DNA of 64,000 bases from Saturnia japonica (taxonomy: Eukaryota; Arthropoda; Insecta; Lepidoptera; Saturniidae). The DNA is taken from the NCBI GenBank assembly GCA_033032175.1, contig CM065329.1:12491948-12555947 (forward strand), in the 5' to 3' direction. A model generated the notes under the pieces. It was not told where the DNA came from. It searched no databases and worked only from the letters and a program-made list of their open reading frames with translations. The position numbers were made by a program, and so were the translations under genes. Every line of letters begins with the position of its first letter. Within the stretch, counting starts at the first letter, position 1. This document shows, one piece after another, positions 13,570 to 24,400 of the stretch.

Positions 13570-13585
13570 GGCCCTGAAAAGGGCC
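13570..13585 (-). terminator. Histone 3' stem-loop of the H2B remnant
   Basis: A canonical GGCCCTTTTCAGGGCC on the minus strand, 70 bp after the H2B stop. The 3' end of this gene is therefore intact although its 5' part is missing. Confidence 0.93.
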
Positions 13586-13655
13586 TTTTTTGATTGATGA
13601 TAATAATCAAATGTGTACACTTAAGTAAACACATATATTTTATACATTAATTAAT

Positions 13656-14168
<513 letters not shown>

Positions 14169-14694
14169 CCGCCCTTCTGAGAAGTGGGAACAACCGGCGC
14201 AGCCGCCGCTGGCACCGAGTGTGACACCGCCTTCTTCTTCCTTTTGCGACGGGTCACAACCGTGGTCCACGCCGCATCGGAATCCGTCGGTGCCGGAAGC
14301 CGTGCCCAGTCCATCCCCAGGACAGGCACCTGGGAGGACGTTATTGGCCCAGCAGCACAGGGCGCAGGCCTCACACGAGGCACAGACTTGAGACCAGAGG
14401 CATTTGGTCCAGCATTACTGGCAGCCGTCATTCTTTTTTCTGCCGCTAGAGGAGGCCGCGGACGAGTCACTGGGACTAAACGGTCCTCTAGCATAACCAA
14501 GCGGGCGCTCACCTCTCCAAAAGACTTTTGGAATGAACGCTCCAGGCCCTGGATTGCATCCATAAATTCCGGCCCCTGAGGTACCGGCAGGGACTCAGCT
14601 AAAGGCAGTGGAGCCTTCTCTCTCGCATCGGCCTCCTGCCGCATGGCTTGGATCTCCGCTTTTACCTCCGTGAGCTCTCGGCGGAGATTCGCCA
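14169..14694 (-). pseudogene. ORF1 (gag-like) fragment of an R1-like LINE
   Basis: The minus-strand frame is open from the gap edge (clear part from 14644) to 14138 and encodes a Pro/Ala-rich protein with a helical segment (MDAIQGLERSFQKSFGEVSARLVMLEDRL) and the motif AAWTTVVTRRKRKKK. A short Trp-Ser/Thr-x-Val-Val stretch followed by basic residues is common in ORF1 of R1/TRAS/SART-type LINEs. No zinc knuckles or reverse transcriptase are present. The frame crosses the junction with the histone spacer at about 14168, so the last residues are chimeric. The 5' part is lost in the assembly gap. The clade assignment is tentative. Confidence 0.55.
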
Positions 14695-14794
14695 NNNNNN
14701 NNNNNNNNNNNNNNNNNNNNNNNNNNNNNNNNNNNNNNNNNNNNNNNNNNNNNNNNNNNNNNNNNNNNNNNNNNNNNNNNNNNNNNNNNNNNNN
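14695..14794. other. Assembly gap (100 N)
   Basis: A fixed-length run of N. The order and orientation of the contigs on either side are scaffolding statements, not read sequence. Confidence 0.99.
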
Positions 14795-14930
14795 ACGTTA
14801 AAAAAGAAAAAAAAAATGAAACTATTTAACGTAATATAAACTGAATGTGGATCAAAATAGAGAAATAGTTTTGTAAAAATATAAATAATAATTACGATTT
14901 CAAACAAAGTATCAACTTCAAAGCGTCATC

Positions 14931-15172
14931 CTAACCTAAAAAATTCAACACCACCCGTAAACAATCTTGTTCCATTTTGAATTCAGCGTCTTTCTCCTGT
15001 TGTTTTTCTTCAAATTTAGAAATCATGCGAAACGACATCTCCCTCACTCCACTTTTATTCATTTTTGAGTTAGAAAAATGCTCAACAGGGTCACAACAAA
15101 TCACGAACAACACGCCATCTTGTTTTGACAAATTGAATTCGATATTGTGTCTAACATTGCCATATAAAAAGT
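14931..15172 (-). CDS. Possible exon of an unidentified gene
   Basis: I do not recognise this protein. An acceptor-like TTTGCAG on the minus strand precedes an open frame that starts DFLYGNVRHNIEF, includes LFVICCDPVEHF and MNKSGVREMSFRMI, and ends LRVVLNFLG before a stop. Codon composition is balanced and the residues look like a folded domain followed by a charged helix. This is unlike the surrounding AT-rich non-coding sequence. Upstream exons are not found; the gap lies beyond the other end. It may be the last exon of a host gene, a retrocopy fragment or a chance frame. Confidence 0.3.
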
Positions 15173-15239
15173 CTGCAAATAATTTGAGTGTCTACTTTCG
15201 TTTGCCAGACTCTATAAACAATGAGTATTAACTTTTTCT

Positions 15240-16420
15240 TGAGTAACAATGTCTATATTTTGGGAGGTCTAAGTTGAATGGGCACAGGTCGGTTTAGATT
15301 CGCAGTATTAATTTAATTTAATATATTAGCAACAGATATTATAGATAAGTTTTAGCTTTCTGCACTTTTCTCTATATACATTTTAACCATACTAAATCTC
15401 AGTCTTCCGTGCACACGATACGCTTAAAAAGGGGTAGAATGCTTTTGCTTCACGTATTAATATATAGATAATCGTTTGCCAAATATGATAGCGTGCACGA
15501 AAAATTACCAAATAAGGAAATGTTTCATTAGAGCGAGAGGGAAATAGACGCCGTCGCACTCCAACACTGCTTTAAATATCGCGTCGCTGCGAACGGCCGT
15601 CACACGGTGTCAAACGCTAAAGAAGAAAGAATCCTCACGAATCTCAAGAAGCAAGAAGCCATGCGTCGTCAAGAAACCTCCGAAGTACTGGATCCGTGTT
15701 ATGCATTATTATTCTAACCGGCCATCCTGCTTGTAAATGAATAGAATATAGCGGCTTGAGTGCGCATCGTGTAACCCTCTGTGTAAACACCCAAACACAA
15801 TAACAACCCCAAAATTTCTGTAAATTTAGTACAACAATAATCTGTAATAGTAATAGGCAACAGTGTATAACAATTTATATGTAATTTAGTGATAAGTTTC
15901 ATTATTATTTATACTAAATTAAGACTCATTTAGTTATTAAAGTACATAGCTGCATTTGCAAGTGCATCTTTTTTCATGGCAATATTTAATGTTTAATATT
16001 ATAAAAGCACCCACTTAAAAAAGTGTACCAAGAGTCCGCAGATTTTCGTTTTAGAATATATTTTTTTAATAAATACTAATTTAAAATCTGGAAAAGCAGT
16101 ATCTATAGACTTGCGGCAAAATTAAAATTCTGAACGGTTTATACTTTGAAAAACCCATCCGTATGTAAGGTTATCACATGATACGTGTATGAGGACATAC
16201 ACGTTGTCAGGATTGTCGAATGTAAGATTACTTAAAACATTCCTTAAGCATTCAACTTCCGTGTGTAGGGGAGGATGTTTTTCGGAGTGAAGTGTGCAGG
16301 TGGTGTTCCGTTTAGAGTCGGGAGTGGTTTCCGGTAATATTTTTACATTGGAAGTTGTTTTGGCACGCCATCTGTGCATAGTTTTGATAAACTAGAATGA
16401 TAATATCATTGTTGAATCGA
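15240..16420. other. AT-rich intergenic sequence
   Basis: No gene or clear repeat boundary is seen. Only short spurious frames occur. Confidence 0.5.
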
Positions 16421-16427
16421 GCCAAGG

Positions 16428-16552
16428 GCTCCCAAGTTCGGTGAAACTGTAAAAGCCGCAGCGGCTTCAGGGCCCCCAAGGCTAAGAGTATAGTCAGATC
16501 TAAAAAAAATGTCTTTTACAGCTTCACCGCGCTTGGGGGCGAGTGCCGAAGG
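16428..16552. mobile_element. Head-to-head remnants of the Jockey LINE 3' UTR
   Basis: 16428-16501 matches the LINE 3' UTR (compare 2288-2360) in sense orientation and ends in a short A run. 16512-16552 matches part of the same UTR in antisense. Both are diverged relative to copies 1 and 2, so this is an older member of the family. Confidence 0.75.
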
Positions 16553-16784
16553 TACCTAATCATTTTCGTTTAAAGTATTAAAAACAAACGTAATAAGTGG
16601 AAAAACTACTTTTTTTACCTTTGTAGACCTATACTCAAGTTTAATCGTTATAGATGTTATTAGAAGCTAACAGAAGATGGAAATATGCAGCTATGTAGGT
16701 ATACCACCGTCCTTGGACAATGAACATTATCTATGGTGGACACTAACCGCGTATTTAATCTGTTAATCTATACAGTTGATAAAA

Positions 16785-17215
16785 TTAAATTGTACCGTCA
16801 AAATAACAGCTTTTTACTAAATGCGTATGAAAGTATATACGACACCTAAAGTAAAAACAAAACTGTCTGGCCGTCCGGGTAGGTAATCTAAACGGTTGAA
16901 CCGATTTTAACGGGACTTTCATCGGTAAATTGATAACGTTATAAGGAGTAACTTAGTCTACTTTTATTTGAGCAAGAGAGTAAGGATTCAGCGTCGATGA
17001 AAAAAAAACTGGTCATGATGAATCAATTCGGACGCTTTACGCTGAGTAAACCATACGAGATATAGCAAATTAATTTACTTTATAATTTATTGTAGACAAT
17101 AAAAAGACCTACAAAAAAGTCATGCAGAGTACCTATACGTCCATCTTCTAAAAAAACACCTACAATAAGTATTTTTGCTTTTAAAATAACCGTGAGCGAG
17201 GAGGAGGTGCACGGT
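16785..17215 (+). repeat. Dispersed repeat A, copy 1
   Basis: Homologous to 57600-58050 in the same orientation. Shared blocks include an element-like segment around 16890-16975 (AACGGGACTTTCA), 17005-17060 and 17098-17190. A shorter piece recurs at 17655-17740. No coding capacity. The class is unknown to me, although short stretches of this kind are frequent in moth genomes. Confidence 0.7.
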
Positions 17216-18239
17216 CGACGGCATTTTGTAGTCCACGTGAGCGAAGCCGCGGGCACAGTTAGCACTATAATAAAATTATTCTGTGAACCTTTTTTATGCT
17301 TGGGCAATAACATCTAGCGACATTGTAGCGTGCTACAAAAATGAAAAATGTTGCATGTTGTAGCAAGAATCGTACGGGAAAATGGCACCTTGCGTCGCGT
17401 CGTGTCATCATGTGGCACGATGTCGTTCTTGTATCCAGACTGGATAGTTTCCATGCTCCAAAACATTTTTTAGATCGTTTTGTTTGTCTTTAGCAAATAT
17501 TTTGGAGTGCTTTAATGAAAAATATCTTGGTTTATAGAAAACTTGCCGTGCCCGCGGCTCCGCTTGCGTGGACTGCAAAATGACGTCGCCGGTCGGTATT
17601 CTGGTGACCCTGCTTCTAGTCGCGGTCACACGTTGGTTACCCATTCAGATAAATAAAATTAAAGTGTCAGTTTGAAATGTCAAAATAACACCTGTTTACT
17701 AAATACATATCAAAGTATGTACTATACCTATGACAAATAAAAAAAAACAATATTAAAAAAAAAATGGCCGCCACGCGACGACCGCTTTGTCGGATTAAAT
17801 TAACACGGGTGGAACCGTGGTGCATAGTTAGTCAATGTCTATTTTGAAAGTAATGATGCATAAATAAATACAAAGACCAAATTCACCGAGCCGTGCGGGA
17901 GACAAAATGTAAATAAAAAACCATAGGTTCCAAAACTTATTTTATTACCTGTGTTGTACTAGCAAACAGCCCGCGACTTTTTTTACGTTAATTATAATAT
18001 ACATGTAGCCTCGCCACAACTAAATGAAAAAAAAAACAAGCTCGTTCGGTCTTAATAATAACTCATCCTATCAAATCAGTAACTACTATTGTTACTAACC
18101 TAAGTTTAGTCATTTCTATTAATAGCAACTACTAATATTAGTAATCTCTAATGGTTCTAAGTAAATGAGATATCACATGTTAAAATATCTCAAAAGGATG
18201 TCAAACAAAGACAAATAACATATCAAAATATTTGTATTA
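17216..18239. other. AT-rich intergenic sequence
   Basis: Contains the partial repeat A at 17655-17740. Nothing else can be supported. Confidence 0.45.
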
Positions 18240-19035
18240 AACATAATAATAATCGATATTTTCTTTAGAAATTCAAATAAATGCAGAAATATTCACAATC
18301 ATAACTGTAATAATTAATTTAAATAAAAAAGAATAAATATTGTTACTAACGGAATTTGCCCATTTTCGTATCAAAATATTGTCATGCGCGTATATTAAGG
18401 TTTTTTATATATTATTATATTATTATTAAGAAAAGTTTTTTTATATATTATTTTACGGTTTTTTGTGCTCGGAATTTGATTTTCTACGTAGGATAATTAT
18501 TTAGTCTAAAAAAAGTATTATAATTGTTATAAACTGCATAAATAGTTCCGTAGGTGCAGGCGGTGCGTTTCACTACTTGTATTACTAAAACTTCGAACAC
18601 AATTAAAAATACAATAATATTTAAAAAATGAACTCATTATTTAAATATAAATTACGGTATTAAGGTCGATTGGAGTTTTTGGCGGGATCTTGAAGTGACA
18701 TGTATTGTCGTGGTTTTTATATTTTGTTCATTAACTTCGTTCTTTGAAACCTATATTATGTAATATTGGTGGCGTTTTGCGTGACATTACTTTGTTATTG
18801 TTCTTAAGTGGAGTGGATTATAAATTTAAAGTGAAAGCATAAATTTTGAGGTGCCACAAAAGCTCCATAGATAGCACTAACAAGGGAGCTACCATCTTGT
18901 TAGGATACTGAAATCATTCTGAGACGGAACACTACATTCGCTTGATATTGGCAGTAATTGTTTTTAATAAAGAGGACTAGTTGCCAAGTCAGGAACAGGA
19001 AGGGTGATTGAATACCTACTGTCACAAAAAATGAC
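18240..19035 (+). repeat. Dispersed repeat B, copy 1
   Basis: Homologous to 41810-43875, where two insertions separate the same blocks, and partly to 45970-46125 with its inverted copy near 62345-62460. The blocks share TTGCCCATT, GGCGGGATCTTGA-like and CAAGGGAGC segments. It is non-coding. Confidence 0.7.
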
Positions 19036-19220
19036 GTCTGAGCCACCGATCAAAACTTCACTGTGAAAAAAAACGATTTTTTGTTTTTTTTTTGTTATTT
19101 GTTATTCAAATATTAATCTAAAACATCAACTTTTATTGTAAATATTTTTTTTATCGATTTTTTTTCACTCAACTATAACGGTTTTAGGTATGTCATAATG
19201 TGGCTGGCAATTGTAACATT

Positions 19221-19242
19221 GGCGCTAGTTGATATAGGTCCC
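19221..19242 (+). repeat. Candidate left terminal inverted repeat
   Basis: It begins GGCG and ends ATAGGTCCC, and pairs with the reverse complement of 28887-28908 at 17 of 22 positions. Confidence 0.5.
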
Positions 19243-19296
19243 ATAGCAAGCACTGTTTTGTATGAAATATATCACATTTGTAAAAAATATATAAAA

Positions 19297-20313
19297 ATGA
19301 CGCGATGTTGTGTTCCAAATTGCAGTGAAACTGCAACCCATCACTTTCCTAAGGATAAAAAAATTATGAAACCGTGGCTTAGAGCAATACGTCGCATTGA
19401 TTTTATCCCTAAAAGTGGATCGAGGTTATGTCGAAAACATTTTAAAGAAAGTGATTTTATACAGATTAGCAAATATACAGGTAAATGTTTTAAAAGTATG
19501 TTTGAGTGTAAATAAATACATTCATGTTATAATTTGAATCACGAGGAACAATCTTTGAAGTAACTATGGTTTGGCATTATTTCTCTTTTAAGAGTTTTAT
19601 GCGTATTCGACATAAACGAATACACATATACGCAAAGCACGTAAGAAAATAGCATTAATTTCTTTTCATAATTTGTATGTAAACAGATATTCCTAATGTT
19701 GTACTGTAAGCTGCCAGTGGGTAAATAGGATATAGATATTCCTGTTCATCAAGTAAACTACAATTTCAATGATAGACACCATACACTTACAACATATAAC
19801 GTAATACAAAATCAAAGTAGTAAATGTTGTGTATTTTTTTTTATATGAGTTAGTCATCAGCACAAATTTCTTAAAAAATCAGCTGTACCTTCTATTTTCT
19901 CATGGCACGAGAAACCAGGTTCAAAGCAGGTAGAAGCAAGAGAAGAACGTATTAAGATTCGTAATTATAGAAAAAGCCTATTTCAAGATGTGCCTACAAC
20001 TTCAAGTGTGCCATATCAAGAACAGCGTGAAGAAAGTGCTGGTATTTCATATACTATAGATATTCCTGGGGCTGAGACATTGGTGCCTATAAGTTATCCT
20101 TCTACCAGAGTAATAATAGATGGTACTGAAATTCCCATTCAAAAACCAAGCCAGTCAGTAGCACAAAAAGTGTCTTTCAGTCAGTACAAACATAAAAACA
20201 CATGTCCAAGATCTATTTATAAACAAACATGTTGGGATAAATATTCCAACATTTCTAAAAGGAAAGTTACAAATCCCACATATATTATTAAAAAAAGATC
20301 AAAAACTAGCTAG
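19297..20313 (+). CDS. THAP-domain transposase remnant (two exons)
   Basis: The model is join(19297..19480, 19883..20313), 204 residues. The donor ACAG|GTAAAT and acceptor AATCAG|CT keep the frame and restore a complete THAP zinc finger: C4/C5 and C9, W27, C45-x2-H48 and AVPSIF at residues 62-67. THAP domains bind DNA and are common at the N-terminus of transposases. Exon 2 then carries VIIDGTEIPIQKP followed by SQYKHKNT, the first catalytic-Asp block (D141) of DDE_Tnp_4/Harbinger-type transposases. The helix-turn-helix region before it and the second Asp and Glu after it are missing. It is therefore a catalytically dead deletion product, or a small exapted DNA-binding protein. The methionine at 19297 is chosen because it gives the canonical THAP start. 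Confidence 0.75.
19481..19882 (+). other. Intron of the THAP gene
   Basis: GT-AG intron of 402 bp. Splicing at these sites is the choice that joins the C2CH part to the AVPSIF motif. Reading through 19480 meets a stop at 19513-19515. Confidence 0.75.
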
Positions 20314-20359
20314 CCAACGTGTACATATTGAAAGATTAATAATCATGAGTAAAAATAAT

Positions 20360-21106
20360 CTATTTCTTCATATTATCATAATTATAATATAGATATTTGT
20401 TTAAAATTTCTTTTTTGAAATAACTTTCATAAAAGAAATTCAGTTTAGTAAACACTCGAAATACATTTATAACTTTTAAATCTTTGTAGGTGTACACTAT
20501 AAAATTACAAAATTTCCTACCAGTACAGTATAATTGCCCTTGTACTTGGTAATAATAGGGTGTACCAGGTTTCAACATTAAAATGTTGTTAATTTTTTTC
20601 AAATATGGCACACTTGTACAGCTTATCATTTGGAACCCACTTGCATATGGACATTTAATTTCTATCAATGTTTCAGTACCTAATAAGGCATCTGGAGAAG
20701 CTGCAAGATATGGTCGTTCCTTGCTCATAAAAAGCCCACACTGTACAACTGTTAATTCATATGTCTCACAGTATTTTTTTAAGGCAATTTCCTCATATAT
20801 AATACCATGACTTGTAGCTCTAGAGTGAAATGAATGCTGTTCTAGAATTTGGTTAGCATAACTATTCATTGTCGTGAGTTTTAAATGACATATTGTGTGA
20901 AAATTACTGGCAGTTAATCTATTCCTCCTTTGAAATATCCATTCAACACTTGATGTCTGGCCTTTTGTGTTTTGTTCCATTTCTTCAATTTGTTCCACGG
21001 AGATTTGAAGCAATTTCACATCATTAAGCACTTTAAGTTGTGAGTTTACTGATGAATAATCATGATCTAAAATAAATAATTGTTTGTGGTCAAAATCTGG
21101 TTCCAT
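20360..21106 (-). CDS. YqaJ-type recombinase/exonuclease domain (3' exon)
   Basis: 248 codons from an in-frame methionine at 21106, with the frame still open to the Bel-Pao boundary at 21134. Motifs in order are NRLTASNF (about residue 62-69), GIIYEEIALKKY (about 100), LAASPDALLG (about 132), LIEIKCPYAS (about 146) and YYQVQGQLYCTGRKFC (about 178-195). YqaJ proteins are alkaline-exonuclease-fold nucleases from phage recombination systems that recur in eukaryotic DNA transposons. The start codon is probably internal to a longer spliced protein. Downstream of the domain the C-terminus is short and Lys/Tyr/Asn-rich. It converges on the THAP gene with 46 bp between the stops. Confidence 0.8.
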   Translation of the reverse strand: MEPDFDHKQLFILDHDYSSVNSQLKVLNDVKLLQISVEQIEEMEQNTKGQTSSVEWIFQRRNRLTASNFHTICHLKLTTMNSYANQILEQHSFHSRATSHGIIYEEIALKKYCETYELTVVQCGLFMSKERPYLAASPDALLGTETLIEIKCPYASGFQMISCTSVPYLKKINNILMLKPGTPYYYQVQGQLYCTGRKFCNFIVYTYKDLKVINVFRVFTKLNFFYESYFKKEILNKYLYYNYDNMKK

Positions 21107-21128
21107 AATGTTGTCTCTTTCCGCTATA

Positions 21129-21133
21129 AAGAG
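21129..21133. repeat. Target-site duplication of Bel-Pao element 1 (left)
   Basis: AAGAG here and at 27193-27197, directly outside the two LTRs. Confidence 0.85.
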
Positions 21134-21355
21134 TGTTCAGCACCAAATAAAATAGTTGTTAGGGGATAAAAAGGTGTGTTTATTTAATTAAGCGTTATGT
21201 ATACAAAATATCATTCTGACCTAATAAGCTAGTTTATAATTGCTACAGCGACATCTGTTGGCACACTGTGCAAACCAAAAATAAACTATTTAGAACATTA
21301 ACTCGCGTTGTTCAAAAACCGAGACAGCGCTATCTCTCGGATTCTGACGCAAACA
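21134..21355 (-). repeat. 3' LTR of Bel-Pao 1
   Basis: 222 bp with TG...CA ends. It is homologous along its whole length to 26976-27192 apart from small indels near one end. Confidence 0.92.
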
Positions 21356-21458
21356 TCCTGCCCACCATGGACAAATGTAACTAACTACATTTTCCATACG
21401 AATTAGGATATTGATAAGCATAAACAAAACATTAAACAAAAAAAAACTAAATATTATT

Positions 21459-24400
21459 TTACATTGGCAAAAAACATAACTTGGTAATAGGCCGCTTAAT
21501 TATATTATTATGGCCTTTGAATCTTAGGCTCACCACTCGCGTGATATTGTCTGCGCCGGGGTGTTTTTGGGCTATAATTCCATATAGCCATTTAGCTGGC
21601 GGGAGATTATCTTCTTTTACTAACACAAGATCGCCTACATTAGGTTCAGGGGTTATATAACGCCATTTGTATCGAGACATAAACTGATTTAAATATTCAT
21701 CTGACCACCTACGCCAAAAATTCTGTAGTATTCTTTGTGTTAATTGCCACCGCTTGAGTGTACTTATGTTGCAAGTTTCATAGTTAGACTCAGGAACTAC
21801 TACAAGCGGTTCACCTACTAAAATATGCCCTGGAGTCAGGGGAGCTTGGTCATCTGGATCGTTACTAATGCGAGATATCGGCCTCGAATTAAGGCAGGCT
21901 TCTATCTGTGTCAAAACAGTGTATAACTCTTCAAAGGTTAGAGTTAAATTTCCAACTACTCTCTTGAGGTGGTGTTTAATGCTCTTTATTCCCGCCTCCC
22001 ATAGACCGCCAAAGTGTGGTGAATAAGGGGGAATAAAGTGCCATTTTGTAAAATTGGAGCTTAGCCACTCAGCAATTTCTTTATTTATGGTTGACTTTTC
22101 TTGAAAAAATAAGTTCTTCAGATCTTTAGCGGCATCAACCATATTAGTGCCATTGTCACTATAGAGATCTGAACAATGTCCCCGTCTAGCTACAAAGCGT
22201 TTAAAGGCCGAAATGAAACCTTGGGACGTTAAATCACTAGCTACTTCTAAATGTATTGCTCTAGTTGCCATGCATATGAACAAGCATATGTAGCCTTTAT
22301 ATGAACGATATCCTCGACCTTTAGTTGTTCTTATGTTAATAGGACCGGCATAATCTACACCAGCCTTTTGAAATGGCCGAGAAGACATTACTCTAGATGC
22401 GGGTAGCTGACCCATTAGTTGTTCCTTCGTTTGTGCAGCGTAGTGAATGCAAGTTATACATCTCCTGACATAAAACTTAACTTGATTTTTCAAATCAAGT
22501 ATCCAATATTTGGACCTCAAATAGTTGATCATCACCTGAGCACCTCCATGAAGGGTTTTACTGTGAGCATCCGCTATCAAAAGATACGTTAGATGTGCTT
22601 TAGCAGGTAAAATCACCGGATGCTTCCTGTTCTCGTCCAATGATGATTTGTCCAAGCGTCCACCTACTCTTAAGATTCCCGCAGCGTCGACGAATGGATT
22701 TAATGAGGTAAGTTTATTTTTATTTTTTATATCAAAATGTTGCTTTTGACATTGCTTGATACACACATTTAATGCTTCATTTAGTTCATGAACTGTTAGC
22801 CAACTTGAAACTTTAACAGAATTTTGCTTTGCTTCTCTTACAGTTACACATCTTCTGCAGTACGCTACTACTCTTATAAGTTTTCTCATAGTAGAATATT
22901 TGGTAAATATGCTGTCTCTATCTTCTTCATAGACTGTCAAATGACATATCTTACTCGTTTTCTTTTCTAAATCTGTTTCACTTTGATCTCTTTTTCCAAA
23001 TTTTATGACTTTATCTTTCAACCATTTTGGACCTTCTAACCAAAGAAGAACCTTTGGCAAATCACTAGGCATGACTCCACGCGACGCACAATCGGCAGGA
23101 TTATCTTTAGATTGTACGTGAGCCCATTGATTTCCCTCCAATAGAGTCATTATTTCGCCAACTCTATTTGCCACAAAGGTTTTCCAACAACTAGGATGAT
23201 TACTTAACCAAGCCAACACGACTGAAGAATCAGTCCATGCGTGAATTTTGTGTTTAGGAATCTTTAAAACTTGTGATATTTCTACTAATAATTTAGCTAG
23301 TAGTGTTGCACCACACAACTCGAGACGAGGTATGGATATTTGTTTAACTGGGGCCACCTTCGTTTTGGCCGCTACCAAGCTAACATGAATTTTACCGTGA
23401 TCATCTATGGTTCTTAAATACACCGTTGCTGCATAAGCGTCACAAAATCCATGCAGTTGTACATCGACATCAGAATCCTTTAGTTTAACCCATCTGGGTA
23501 TAGTGAAATTATTTAGTGCAACGAGATCGCTTCGGTAAGTAATCCATTCTTTAAGTAAGATTTTTGGCAGCTCTTCATCCCACCCTATACCAGAAATCCA
23601 TAATTTTTGTATAAATATTTTTGCTATTATAATTGATGGAGCTAGCCATCCCAATGGATCATACAACTTTGCTATGTCAGATATTACACTTCTTTTTATT
23701 TCAGGTATCTTCGGTTGAGGCAGCTGAACGCAGTACTCAAAGACATCGGATTCTCTGTTCCAGGTAAGTCTTAGGATTTTCATTATTTTATCTAGCTTTA
23801 GTTTTTCATCTCCCATTTCGGTATTCTTATTTTTTATTTGCATTAATAAATCTTCATTATTACTATTCCATTTCTGTAATTCGAATCCACCCTTGTTCAA
23901 TAATTCTGTCAGTTCTTTGTACAAAGTTAAGCCTTCAGCCTTTGTTTGACATCCAGCCATTAAATCGTCCATATAGAAACTTTGTAATACATGTTTTGCA
24001 GCTATTGGATACTTCATTCCTTCATCGTATGCTATCTGATGCAACGTCCTGACCGCCAAGTACGGTGCAGATGCAGTTCCAAACGTGACTCTTAATATTC
24101 TTAGTTGCTGTATTTCAGATTGAGGATGACTTCTCCAGAAAATTCTTTGGTACTCTGAATCATCATCATACACTTTAATTTGTCGATACATTTGAACAAT
24201 GTCGGCAGTAATACAAATTGGGTAAGTACGCCACTTCATTATTATATGCCGTAGATCTGCTTGAAGTGTTGGACCAACCATTAAATTTTCGTTTAGTGAT
24301 GTACCATGACTATCAAGACAAGAAGCATCAAATACCACTCTTACTTTAGTAGTGGTTTTGTCATCTCGGATTACAGGATGATGTGGTAAGTACACAACAC

